Positions 8,304-15,789 of a DNA stretch of 19,228 bases are shown piece after piece. Positions within the stretch are counted from its first letter, which is position 1; every line of letters begins with the position of its first letter. The notes under the pieces were generated by a model. That model was not told where the DNA came from, searched no databases, and saw only the letters and a list, made by a program, of their open reading frames with translations. The position numbers and the translations under genes are program-made. The stretch covers positions 1 to 19,228 of the forward strand of contig JARFRT010000104.1 of the NCBI GenBank assembly GCA_029287105.1, written 5' to 3'. Origin of the DNA: Akkermansiaceae bacterium. GTDB lineage: Bacteria; Verrucomicrobiota; Verrucomicrobiia; Verrucomicrobiales; Akkermansiaceae.

Positions 8304-10022
8304 ATTCGATGGACAAAGCACCCAGAAACGAGCAATTTTCAGCCACTCAACCAACCCTTCCTTCAAGCCATCGTCAGAAAAAACTTCAGCCTCCTGCTCG
8401 CCCTGCGCTACCTCAACCCGCTGCGCACCCACGTCTCCGTCATCACGCTGATCTCGCTGGCAGGCGTCGCCATCGGCGTCATGGTCCTCGTCGTGGTCCT
8501 CTCCGTCTTCGGTGGCTTTGAACAACTCGTCAAGGAACGCGTCCTCAGCTACACCCCACACATCAACGTCGAACGCATGGCCCTCTGGCCCGACCCCGAG
8601 GAATACCCCGATTACAATGCCGAGCAAGAATGGCGGGCCGTGGAACAATCCCTGACCTCGCTCGATGGCGTCGAAAGCGCCTACGCCCTCGTCAACGACT
8701 TCGTCCTGCTCGACCGCTCAGGCGCCGTCGCTCCCGCCTCGATGCAAGCCATCGATACCGCCAACGACACCCAACTCAAGTCGCTGCAAAACCTCATCCA
8801 GCCCGGCCAGGGCAGCGCCGATATGGGACTCGGGGAGAATGCCGTTATCTCGTCGCTCACCGCTGAAAAATTCGGCATCGTCGTCGGGGAAACCATCCAG
8901 ATCCACACCAATCGCAACCTGAAACAAATCCGCCCCGTTCTGGACCGCATCGACAGCCCGCCTTTCTCCGAATCCCACGCCGAAGCGCTGCAACAAATCA
9001 AAGACGATTTGAAACGCCTCGTGACCGCTCAAAAAGACAAGGAATCCGTCGCCATCGCCGACCTCCAGGACATCTACTACACCCAAATCACTCCACTGCT
9101 GGACCTGAATATCCGCAATGCGGAAAAGGAAATCATCGATGCCGTCCTCGGCCATCTCGCCGAAGGCGAGCGGAGCACACCCAAACCAGACGACAGCGGG
9201 GTCTACACATTCCCAAGCGGCCATATTGCCACCACCATCAGCATGTTGGATTCACTCGGCAAGGTCGATACCAAGGAAGAGGACATCAACGACATCAAGC
9301 ATATGAAAACCGTGGTCCTGCCCAAGGACCTGACCGTCATCGGAATTTACCAGGCGACCCGCCACGCCTATAGCCCGGATGTCTTTGTCCCCCTCCCCGT
9401 CGGTCAGGACCTCACCGGCCTCGGCGACGGTGTGCGCGGCATCGCCCTGCGCCTCGATGACCCCTACAAGGCCATGCAGGTTCTCACCAAGAGCATCCTG
9501 CCGAACATGCCCGCCGATGGCGCATGGCAAGCCCGCACATGGATGGAGGACCACCAACAGCAGTTCTCCCTGATCAAGACCCAACGCCAACTGCTGTCCT
9601 TCTGCCTCTCCTTCATCATGCTGGTCTCCGCCTTTTCCATCATGGCCGTCATGTTCACGGTAACCATCCAGAAAAAACGGGAGATCGGGGTCATGAAAGC
9701 CCTCGGCGCGGCACCCGCACAACTCGTGCGCGTGTTCCTCTACCAAGGGATCATCATCGGTCTGTTCGGCGGACTGATCGGGCTCGGACTGGGCTATCTC
9801 GTCATTAAAAACAGGCAAGCCGTGCTCGACCTCTTCGCTTCCTGGGGGTTCGACCCCTTTCCCTCGGAATTCAACGGCTTCGACGGACTGCCCGCTATCA
9901 TGCGACCGGAAGAGTTCATCAGTGTCTTTGTATTCGCCTTCGTCATGTGCGTCATCGCCACCTACGTCCCAGCGATCGCCGCCTCCCGAAGCGATGCCGC
10001 CAAATCCCTGAGAAATATGTAA
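8304..10022 (+). CDS. LolC/LolE-type ABC transporter permease (lipoprotein release), start uncertain
   Basis: The protein has the MacB/FtsX permease layout of LolC/LolE. One N-terminal TM helix follows ALRYLNPLRTHVSVITL (about 44-66 from 8304), then comes a large periplasmic domain, then three TM helices (about 430-455, 478-501, 538-558). QKKREIGVMKALGA follows TM2, and the C terminus reads AASRSDAAKSLRNM. LolCDE extracts lipoproteins from the inner membrane; the ATPase is not in this window. The protein is about 570 residues against roughly 400 for typical LolC/E. The excess is mostly a charged helical insertion (about 225-350). No ATG, GTG or TTG exists in frame between the comEC stop and the conserved domain. 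The in-frame ATGs at 8052 and 8232 lie inside comEC and encode low-complexity shadow sequence. ATT at 8304 is a placeholder start. Confidence 0.8.
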   Translation: MRWTKHPETSNFQPLNQPFLQAIVRKNFSLLLALRYLNPLRTHVSVITLISLAGVAIGVMVLVVVLSVFGGFEQLVKERVLSYTPHINVERMALWPDPEEYPDYNAEQEWRAVEQSLTSLDGVESAYALVNDFVLLDRSGAVAPASMQAIDTANDTQLKSLQNLIQPGQGSADMGLGENAVISSLTAEKFGIVVGETIQIHTNRNLKQIRPVLDRIDSPPFSESHAEALQQIKDDLKRLVTAQKDKESVAIADLQDIYYTQITPLLDLNIRNAEKEIIDAVLGHLAEGERSTPKPDDSGVYTFPSGHIATTISMLDSLGKVDTKEEDINDIKHMKTVVLPKDLTVIGIYQATRHAYSPDVFVPLPVGQDLTGLGDGVRGIALRLDDPYKAMQVLTKSILPNMPADGAWQARTWMEDHQQQFSLIKTQRQLLSFCLSFIMLVSAFSIMAVMFTVTIQKKREIGVMKALGAAPAQLVRVFLYQGIIIGLFGGLIGLGLGYLVIKNRQAVLDLFASWGFDPFPSEFNGFDGLPAIMRPEEFISVFVFAFVMCVIATYVPAIAASRSDAAKSLRNM

Positions 10023-10094
10023 GCCCGTCTTACGTATTTAAACACTCATACGCGCCCAACGCGCCCAAACCACACCCGCCCAGCCCACCTATCC

Positions 10095-12017
10095 ATGTTA
10101 TCCCGATCCCTTATCCTCGCCCTGCGCAGCCTCCCACTCCTGCTCCTCCTGGCGCCCGCCCAGGCCGACATCACCCGCGCTCCCTACCTGCAACTCGCCA
10201 CGGAAAATTCCATCCACATCGTCTGGAGAACCGAACTCGCCATCGAACCGACCATCCGCTTCGGCACCTCCCGCAACCAACTGGATCAAACCTGCCCGGC
10301 TGATCAAATCATCGTGCGCCGGACTCAAAAAGACCAGGGCAAGCTGACCACCCCCCCTCTCCACAGCGCCCCGGATAACACCTACCAGTTCGAGGCCAAA
10401 CTCACCGGCCTCTCAGCCGATACAGCCTACTTCTATGCCATCTACAACGGCACTACCCGCCTCACACCCGACGACGGCAGCTACCTCTTCCGCACCCACC
10501 CGGTTCACGGCAGCCAACGCGACCTCTACTTCTGGGCCGTCGGCGACTCCGGTCGGGGCAACCAAATGCAAAAGGACGTCCACCAGGCGATGGTGAACTA
10601 CAACGAGAAACATAAGCTCACCTTGGACATGTACCTCCACGTCGGTGACATGGCCTACGGCAGCGGCAAGGACCCCGAGTTCCAGGCCAACTTCTTCAAA
10701 ATCTACGAGCCCACCCTGCGCAACACCGTCTGCTGGCCCGCCATGGGCAACCACGAGGGCTACACGTCCAAGGGCAAAACCGGCATCGGCCCCTACTACG
10801 ACGCCTATGTCACACCCACCCAGGGTGAAGCCGGCGGCGTCCCGTCCGGTCGGGAGTCCTACTACTCCTACGACTACGCCCGCACCCACTTCATCGTGCT
10901 CAACTCCCACGACCTCGACCGCTCACCCAGCGCCACCATGGCCCAGTGGCTGCGCGAGGACCTCGCCAAAACCTCACTCAAGAAAACCGACTGGCTCGTC
11001 GCCTTCTGGCACCACCCGCCCTACACCAAGGGGAGCCATGACAGCGACAAGGAAAAGCAACTCATCGAGATGCGCCAACACATCATGCCCATCCTCGAGT
11101 CGTCCGGGGTTGACCTCGTGCTCACCGGCCACTCCCACATCTATGAACGTTCCATGCTCATCGACGGCGCCTACGATACCCCCACCACCGCTGAAAACCA
11201 CGTCTTCGACGACGGCGATGGCCACGTCAAAGGCGACGGCGCCTACCGGAAAAGCCCCGGCCTCAAGCCCAACCAAGGGACCATCCAAGTGGTCACCGGC
11301 CACGGCGGCACCGGCCTCACCCGCCGCGGCTACTCCCCCGTCATGAAACGCAGCATCCTCCAAAATGGCTCCACCCTCGTCCACATCAGCGGCAACACCC
11401 TGAACGCCACCATGCTCAACTTCAAAGGCGAGGTCGTCGACGAATTCCAAATCAACAAATCACAACCCGTCACCCCTCAACGGATCGCCCAACCGTGGAA
11501 ACCCGGCAGACCGGCCCAGGCACAATACATCATCCCCAAAAATGCCCGCTGGCACTACCTCGCCGGCTCGTTCCCACCGGATAACTGGACCGCCCCCGAC
11601 TTCGACGCGTCATCCTGGAAATTCGGCAAGGCCGGCTTCGGCTATGGCGATGGAGACGACACCACCGTGCTCGACATGCGCAATCATTACACCAGCATTT
11701 ATACCCGCAGCACCTTCGAACTCAAAAATACCCAATCCGCCAAAGACCTCTGGCTGTCGATCAGCTACGACGACGCATTCATCGTCTACCTCAATGGCAA
11801 GGAAGCCATCCGCACCGGCGTTGGCAAAGGCCGCGGCAAGAATGCCACCGACATCGCCCAACACGAGGCCTTCAACAAGTTTGAATTGTTCGACCTCAGC
11901 CCCCACGCCCACCTCCTCCACGCCGGCACAAATACCATTGCCGTCGAAGGCCACAACCACTCGCTGGAAAGCTCCGATTTCACCCTCCACCCCGCCCTCC
12001 TTCTCAAAACCAAGTAG
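10095..12017 (+). CDS. secreted purple-acid-phosphatase-like metallophosphoesterase
   Basis: A 640-residue exported enzyme with a signal peptide (1-24, cleavage after AQA). An N-terminal Fn3-like purple acid phosphatase domain (about 25-135) is followed by a calcineurin-like metallophosphoesterase domain (about 143-460). The five metal-binding blocks are visible: GDSG (150-153), GDMAY (184-188), GNHE (218-221), WHHPPY (305-310) and GHSHIYER (345-352). The Tyr in block two and the GHxHxYER form favour the purple acid phosphatase branch. The enzyme likely hydrolyses phosphate esters outside the cytoplasm; the substrate is unknown. The C-terminal 150 or so residues (from about 485) resemble a galactose-binding-like beta-sandwich (DNWTAPDFDASSWKFGKAG and LSISYDDAFIVYLNGKEA), probably for carbohydrate or surface contact. 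It starts 72 bases after the permease gene. Confidence 0.9.
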   Translation: MLSRSLILALRSLPLLLLLAPAQADITRAPYLQLATENSIHIVWRTELAIEPTIRFGTSRNQLDQTCPADQIIVRRTQKDQGKLTTPPLHSAPDNTYQFEAKLTGLSADTAYFYAIYNGTTRLTPDDGSYLFRTHPVHGSQRDLYFWAVGDSGRGNQMQKDVHQAMVNYNEKHKLTLDMYLHVGDMAYGSGKDPEFQANFFKIYEPTLRNTVCWPAMGNHEGYTSKGKTGIGPYYDAYVTPTQGEAGGVPSGRESYYSYDYARTHFIVLNSHDLDRSPSATMAQWLREDLAKTSLKKTDWLVAFWHHPPYTKGSHDSDKEKQLIEMRQHIMPILESSGVDLVLTGHSHIYERSMLIDGAYDTPTTAENHVFDDGDGHVKGDGAYRKSPGLKPNQGTIQVVTGHGGTGLTRRGYSPVMKRSILQNGSTLVHISGNTLNATMLNFKGEVVDEFQINKSQPVTPQRIAQPWKPGRPAQAQYIIPKNARWHYLAGSFPPDNWTAPDFDASSWKFGKAGFGYGDGDDTTVLDMRNHYTSIYTRSTFELKNTQSAKDLWLSISYDDAFIVYLNGKEAIRTGVGKGRGKNATDIAQHEAFNKFELFDLSPHAHLLHAGTNTIAVEGHNHSLESSDFTLHPALLLKTK

Positions 12018-12064
12018 GGCAAGCTGCCAACTTCCCCACAACCCAAAGACCCAAAGGGAAAAAA

Positions 12065-12079
12065 CTCCAAATACCAAGT
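12065..12079 (+). repeat. left copy of inverted repeat CTCCAAATACCAAGT
   Basis: The reverse complement of this unit matches 13256-13269 over 14 consecutive bases. The two copies face each other across the exported TPR gene, one in each flanking spacer. The distance, about 1.2 kb, and the lack of a transposase make a transposon boundary unlikely. A dispersed intergenic repeat is more likely. Confidence 0.55.
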
Positions 12080-12174
12080 AAAACAGGCTGCGCCTGAGAA
12101 TGCTTCCGTGATTTCCGGGGTTGAAAACGAACTCAGAACCCAAGCCAAGTCTTCCTTTCGCCCATTTCGTCTTC

Positions 12175-12190
12175 ATTCGCGGTCAAAAAA
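12175..12190 (+). repeat. direct repeat ATTCGCGGTCAAAAAA, copy 1
   Basis: It differs at one base from 12257-12272. Both copies sit immediately upstream of an ATG (12190 and 12275). Only the second ATG opens the signal peptide of the TPR protein, so the first copy looks like a duplicated leader segment. Confidence 0.5.
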
Positions 12191-12256
12191 TGAATGAGCA
12201 ACCCAAGCCCTTCCGTGTCTTCCGTGGTTAACAATGAAGCCCCCATCCCAAGCAAA

Positions 12257-12272
12257 ATTCACGGTCAAAAAA
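12257..12272 (+). repeat. direct repeat ATTCACGGTCAAAAAA, copy 2
   Basis: Second copy of the 16-base unit at 12175-12190, ending two bases before the ATG at 12275. Its place against the start codon suggests a leader or translation-initiation context, though it is not a Shine-Dalgarno sequence. Confidence 0.5.
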
Positions 12273-12274
12273 AC

Positions 12275-13198
12275 ATGCCCTCCCCCGTCTCCATCCTCCT
12301 CAGCCTCTGCCTGGCCACGTTAGCGGTCACCGCCCATGAGAGCCCGGAGCACAACGTGCAACGACTCACCCGAGGCATCAAACCCAACCGCACGGCTGAC
12401 CAACTCTTCCAGCGCGCCGCCGCCAACCGCGCCCTCGGTCAGTTAGAAAAGGCCGCCGCCGACCTCCACAGCGCCATCTCGCTGGACGCCACCCGCCTCA
12501 GCTACCCACTCGAACTCTGCCGCGTCCAGCTCGCCCTCTGCCAGCCGACCCAAGCACTCGACACCGCCAACAACGCCCTCAAGCTGGCCCAAAGCGCCAC
12601 CCAGCGCGCCCGTGTCCACATCCTCCGGGCCGAAGCCTACCAGCTCGGCCAGCAACCCAAACCCTCCCTCCAAGCCGTCCAGATCGCCTTCAACGAGGCC
12701 CCCCGCGGGGAAATCGAATGGTTCCTGCTGCGCTCGGAAAACCAACGTCAACTCCAACTTCACGCCCAACGAATTGCAGACCTCAAGGCCGGCTTGGACC
12801 TCCACCACAGCGCCGTGCTCAAAGCCCACTGGATCGACGCACTCATCGACGCCCGCCATTTCCCAAACGCCCTGCCCCTGATCGATGCCGAACTGACCGA
12901 CCGCCGCTGGAAATCGTCCTGGCTCATCAAACGCGCCCGCGCCCTCCAGGGTCTCCAGCGCGATACCGAGGCCACCGCCAACCTCCGGGCCGCCCTCACG
13001 GAAATCAATTCCCGCCTCATCCCCACCCGCCCCGACCCCTTCCTGCTCGCCGACCAAGGCACCGCCCACGCACTGCTCGGCAACCAAACCCAAGCCCGCT
13101 CCTGCTTGGAAAACCTCCACCAACACCGCGCCCCGCGCTGGATCACTTCCCGCCTGGAAAGTCTAACAGGTAAGCTGCAAACTCCATATACCCCCTGA
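12275..13198 (+). CDS. exported TPR-repeat protein
   Basis: A 307-residue protein with a signal peptide (about 1-20, PSPVSILLSLCLATLAVTA) followed by TPR-like helical pairs along its whole length, for example ADQLFQRAAANRALGQLEKA then LSYPLELCRVQLALCQPTQA. No catalytic motif is seen. It is probably a periplasmic protein-interaction protein; the partner is unknown. The frame is open upstream to an ATG at 12194, but that extension reads as repeat-phrase sequence and would bury the signal peptide, so I chose 12275. The last residues (LTGKLQTPYTP) are encoded by sequence resembling the intergenic phrase at 12019-12035, suggesting a repeat has invaded the 3' end. It follows the phosphoesterase and precedes the exonuclease, same strand. 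Confidence 0.75.
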   Translation: MPSPVSILLSLCLATLAVTAHESPEHNVQRLTRGIKPNRTADQLFQRAAANRALGQLEKAAADLHSAISLDATRLSYPLELCRVQLALCQPTQALDTANNALKLAQSATQRARVHILRAEAYQLGQQPKPSLQAVQIAFNEAPRGEIEWFLLRSENQRQLQLHAQRIADLKAGLDLHHSAVLKAHWIDALIDARHFPNALPLIDAELTDRRWKSSWLIKRARALQGLQRDTEATANLRAALTEINSRLIPTRPDPFLLADQGTAHALLGNQTQARSCLENLHQHRAPRWITSRLESLTGKLQTPYTP

Positions 13199-13202
13199 AA
13201 AT

Positions 13203-13230
13203 TTCCGTATTTTCCGTGCATTCCGTGGTG
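13203..13230 (+). repeat. TTCCGT phrase, three tandem units
   Basis: Three TTCCGT units, at about 8- and 10-base spacing, lie just after the TPR gene stop. The same phrase in a two-unit form occurs at 12104-12120 and 12211-12230. All copies are intergenic and in the same orientation. Confidence 0.55.
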
Positions 13231-13255
13231 CAACCAACAACACTCACTCCTAGGA

Positions 13256-13269
13256 ACTTGGTATTTGGA
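13256..13269 (-). repeat. right copy of inverted repeat (ACTTGGTATTTGGA)
   Basis: Exact 14-base reverse complement of part of 12065-12079, located 20 bases before the exonuclease start. See the left copy for interpretation. Confidence 0.55.
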
Positions 13270-13289
13270 ATTTCAACCTTAAAACCTCA

Positions 13290-13850
13290 ATGAAAGACAT
13301 CGTTTACTTCGACCTCGAAACCCAACGCAGCTTCGGCGACGTCGGTGGCGCCGCCAATAAAGACAAAATGGGCATCTCCGTCGGGGTCGCCTACTCAACC
13401 CGCACCGAGCAATACCACATCTTCGGCGAGGACCAAACCAACGAACTCGTAGACATGCTCACCCGCGCCGACCTCGTCGTCGGATACAACCACATCTACT
13501 TCGACTACCCCGTGCTCCAAGGCTACACCATCCTCGACCTCGCCGACAGCACCGTCAACCTCGACATGCTCATCGAGGTGGAAAAAGTCCTCGGACACCG
13601 ACTGAAACTCGACTCGCTCGCCGAGGCCTCCCTCGGCACCGGAAAATCCGCCGACGGACTCGACGCCCTGCGCTGGTGGCAGGAATACAAAAAATCCGGC
13701 AACCCGGAGCCGATGATGAGAATTGCCGAATACTGCTGCTACGACGTCAAGGTCACCAAGGAGGTGCACGAATACGGCATCGAACACGGCCACCTCAAGT
13801 ACAAGGACCGCAACGGCAACATCACCCAAGTCGACATCGACTGGGCGTAA
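13290..13850 (+). CDS. predicted DEDDy-type 3'-5' exonuclease (RNase H-like fold)
   Basis: A 186-residue protein with the three exonuclease blocks of the DEDD superfamily. ExoI is YFDLET (Asp8, Glu10), ExoII is VGYNHIYFDYPVL (Asn67, Asp72), and ExoIII is YCCYD (Tyr148 to Asp152, the Y-x3-D form). It resembles the RNase_H_2/YprB-type predicted exonucleases, which in many bacteria are fused to or act beside helicases. Here it stands alone. It likely degrades single-stranded DNA or RNA from the 3' end using two metal ions; the substrate is unknown. The ATG at 13290 places the first catalytic strand at residue 4, so the start is well supported. The gene follows the repeat-bearing spacer and is 70 bases before the GNAT gene. 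Confidence 0.8.
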   Translation: MKDIVYFDLETQRSFGDVGGAANKDKMGISVGVAYSTRTEQYHIFGEDQTNELVDMLTRADLVVGYNHIYFDYPVLQGYTILDLADSTVNLDMLIEVEKVLGHRLKLDSLAEASLGTGKSADGLDALRWWQEYKKSGNPEPMMRIAEYCCYDVKVTKEVHEYGIEHGHLKYKDRNGNITQVDIDWA

Positions 13851-13920
13851 AAGTGGTTTCCAACCTCTTTTCCACGTCCACAGGACGACATCCTCACTGA
13901 AACTCGAAATCTTCCTCTCC

Positions 13921-14430
13921 GTGTTAACCAACTCACCCCGCCACCAACTCAGATCGGCTAAACTCACCGGAGACGAATCCGACCTGCCATTCCTGCGGAA
14001 ACTCTACGCGAGCACACGTCAGGAGGAGGTAGCGCAAACCGACTGGCAACAACACCAAATCGACGCCTTCCTGCTACAGCAGTTCGAAGCCCAACACAAA
14101 TTCTACCTCGAACAATTCACCGATGCCACCTTCGACATCATCCTCGCTGAAGACCGGACACCCATCGGCCGGCTCTACCTCGAAGAGCGGGACGACGAGT
14201 TCCGCATCATCGACATTGCCCTACTGCCTACGCACTGTGGTCAAGGGATCGGCGGCAACCTTGTCCAATACATCATCGCCAAAGCAGCTGCTGCAGAAAA
14301 ATCCGTGAGAATCCACGTCGAGCACAACAACCGGGCCATGCGTCTCTACACACGGCTCGGATTCCTGATGGTAGAGAATCAGGGAGTCTACCACCTCATG
14401 GAACTCCCCCCCTCAACAACAGGAAAATGA
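13921..14430 (+). CDS. GNAT-family N-acetyltransferase
   Basis: A 169-residue protein with a GNAT fold. Motif A is IDIALLPTHCGQGIGGNLV, in which C-G-Q-G-I-G supplies the acetyl-CoA pyrophosphate loop. Motif B is VEHNNRAMRLYTRLGF. The N-terminal half (FLRKLYASTRQEEVAQTDW and FEAQHKFYLEQF) is a helical substrate-side region of a distinct subfamily. It transfers acetyl from acetyl-CoA to an unknown amine. The frame is open back to 13723, but that part is a shadow of the exonuclease gene. GTG at 13921 gives a start just before the GNAT domain. It is the last gene of the plus-strand series and is convergent with the DUF6916-like gene. From memory, related acetyltransferases can occur beside tail-collar/DUF6916 genes, which fits this context but was not checked. 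Confidence 0.8.
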   Translation: MLTNSPRHQLRSAKLTGDESDLPFLRKLYASTRQEEVAQTDWQQHQIDAFLLQQFEAQHKFYLEQFTDATFDIILAEDRTPIGRLYLEERDDEFRIIDIALLPTHCGQGIGGNLVQYIIAKAAAAEKSVRIHVEHNNRAMRLYTRLGFLMVENQGVYHLMELPPSTTGK

Positions 14431-14460
14431 AGAACACGCAGTCTAGGCGAAACAATCGTA

Positions 14461-14769
14461 TCAGTTGACCACCACGTAATACCGAAACCCCTTCTCGGGG
14501 TCGTTGTCAATGTAACCCTCCGCATTGAGACTCAACAGATATTCCTCCCCACCGGGTCCGGTCAAGGTCAACACTTCCAATGGCAACTGCGCGCCCGCAG
14601 GCCCATCAAACACGAGGAAAAACGGATCTCGTCTCACAAGCTCGGGCGCACCCTCCGGCGGCGGCCTCAAATCCCCCGTCTCCCGCAGAATCATTTCCAC
14701 TTGCCCACCCGCTGGCAGCCAAATTTGGTAAGCTTTGCCAACGGAATTATCGAATTCTTTACGGTTCAC
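14461..14769 (-). CDS. DUF6916-like small protein
   Basis: A 102-residue protein. It opens with an F-x-x-x-V-G-K-A-Y-Q-I-W segment, has a central RRDPFFLVFDGPAGAQLPLEV block (about 45-65), and ends with a short strand YYVVVN. This arrangement (a receptor-like opening, R-x-P-F-x-L-V-F-x-G-P, L-P-x-x-x-L, ending Y-x-x-V-x-N) matches my recollection of the DUF6916 family, whose function is unknown. In other bacteria such genes are found near tail-collar (MdpB-like) proteins, and the collar gene lies 1 kb away here. The start is GTG at 14769. No signal peptide is present, so it is probably cytoplasmic unless exported by a non-Sec route. It is convergent with the GNAT gene and divergent from the PEP-CTERM gene. 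Confidence 0.65.
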   Translation of the reverse strand: MNRKEFDNSVGKAYQIWLPAGGQVEMILRETGDLRPPPEGAPELVRRDPFFLVFDGPAGAQLPLEVLTLTGPGGEEYLLSLNAEGYIDNDPEKGFRYYVVVN

Positions 14770-14966
14770 CTAAGAGCCCATAAAACTAACAAATCACGAT
14801 GTCAACACGAACAACATCACCCAGCTAAAAAAAAAAATTATACTTGCCCCCATAGGAATGTATATGTAATGATTGCAGGGATAATGGCATGTGTTTTGCT
14901 AGCTCATCTTTTCCTAACCCTCTTGGCACTCGTTAACCATTTGACCTTAATCCACCAGTAATTAAC
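14770..14966. promoter_or_regulatory. AT-rich divergent intergenic region upstream of the PEP-CTERM gene
   Basis: A 197-base spacer between divergent genes, visibly more AT-rich than the left part of the window, with an 11-base A-tract at 14827-14837. Just downstream, TATACT (14839-14844) and TGTAAT (14865-14870) each match the -10 consensus at five of six bases, but neither has a good -35 at 16-18 bases. A 30-codon hydrophobic open frame (14869-14961) lies between them and the PEP-CTERM start. Promoter assignment is tentative. Confidence 0.3.
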
Positions 14967-15737
14967 ATGAAACTATCTACATTGCCAGGCGCATTAGCAC
15001 TGCTTGCCACTACAACCCTTTCATCACAGGCCGTAATCACCACAGTCTCCACCTCCACTCCTGTAGCCACCGGAGGACCATCCTTCTTTAGTGACGGCAG
15101 CAGCGATTATTTCGGAATTGTGAGCAATACGGGCACCATGATAGCTGGGGCCACTTTTACCAGCAACCTCACCTCACCACCCGACGGATCACTTGCGGGT
15201 CGGGATTTGGATGACGGCAGTACCCGTCCAGCGACGCGCACGGCCGAGTGGCAGCTCAGTATTGCCGGCATTCCCAATGCGGCCTCCCCATTCACCAATA
15301 TTTCTTTCAGCGGACGCATTGCAGCTCGTGACGACAATAACGCATGGGACAACGCAGATCCCATCGATTTCATCACCTTTGAGCTGCTTCAGGATGGTGC
15401 CATTTTGACATCCGAGACCAAGGACTACCGTTCAACCGCTGGTCTTACCTTTTTCAACGGCAATCTCGCTCTGGATACCAATGGTGATGGCATTGGTGAC
15501 GGTGTACATGTTCCCAATGCCTCAGCAAACCCTAGCCTTGCCCAGAACGCATCTCTCACAGGCACGACGGCCAACTCTACCATTGTACTCCGGATCACAG
15601 TACACTCAGATTCCGGGAATGAAGAATTCTGGGTCGATGGCACCCTCTCCGCCGACGTAGACATTGTCCCTGAGCCCTCCTCCTCACTCATGCTTTCTCT
15701 CGCTGGCGGATTCCTGCTCATGCGCCGGAAAAAATAA
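14967..15737 (+). CDS. PEP-CTERM surface/secreted protein
   Basis: A 256-residue exported protein with an N-terminal signal peptide (about 1-22, ending SSQA). The body is low-complexity and beta-rich with many Ser, Thr, Asn and Asp residues. The C-terminal sorting tail has VPEP at 234-237, a hydrophobic stretch (240-251) and a basic end MRRKK. PEP-CTERM tails are recognised and removed by exosortase in exopolysaccharide-linked export. No exosortase gene is in this window, so it must be elsewhere. LDTNGDGIGDG (169-179) resembles a calcium-binding D-x-N-x-D-G-x-G-D loop. I recognise no catalytic domain. It precedes the collar gene by 52 bases on the same strand, so the two may be co-transcribed. 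Confidence 0.85.
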   Translation: MKLSTLPGALALLATTTLSSQAVITTVSTSTPVATGGPSFFSDGSSDYFGIVSNTGTMIAGATFTSNLTSPPDGSLAGRDLDDGSTRPATRTAEWQLSIAGIPNAASPFTNISFSGRIAARDDNNAWDNADPIDFITFELLQDGAILTSETKDYRSTAGLTFFNGNLALDTNGDGIGDGVHVPNASANPSLAQNASLTGTTANSTIVLRITVHSDSGNEEFWVDGTLSADVDIVPEPSSSLMLSLAGGFLLMRRKK

Positions 15738-15789
15738 CCGCGCATATCCCACCATCCTAATTAACATTAACAACTAACACAAACATACC

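Larger units (their letters stand above)
12018..12274. repeat. spacer built from short repeated phrases
   Basis: This 257-base non-coding spacer contains several short repeats. TTCCGTG-type phrases occur at 12104-12120 and 12211-12230 and recur at 13203-13230. A 16-base near-duplicate, ATTC(G/A)CGGTCAAAAAA, occurs at 12175-12190 and 12257-12272, each time just before an ATG. A CTCCAAATACCAAGT unit at 12065-12079 is found inverted at 13256-13269. GCAAGCTGCCAACTTCC at 12019-12035 is echoed at 13170-13185. The pattern suggests dispersed intergenic repeats. No terminator hairpin with a T-tract was seen. Confidence 0.6.

Noticed and set aside
10645..11346. Plus-strand frame of 233 codons inside the phosphoesterase gene
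   Set aside because: Low-complexity Ser/Pro/Thr shadow sequence; the phosphoesterase frame holds all motifs.
12065..13269. Transposon ends flanking the TPR gene (14-base inverted match)
   Set aside because: No transposase or target-site duplication, and similar short phrases recur within the spacers, so dispersed repeats explain it better.
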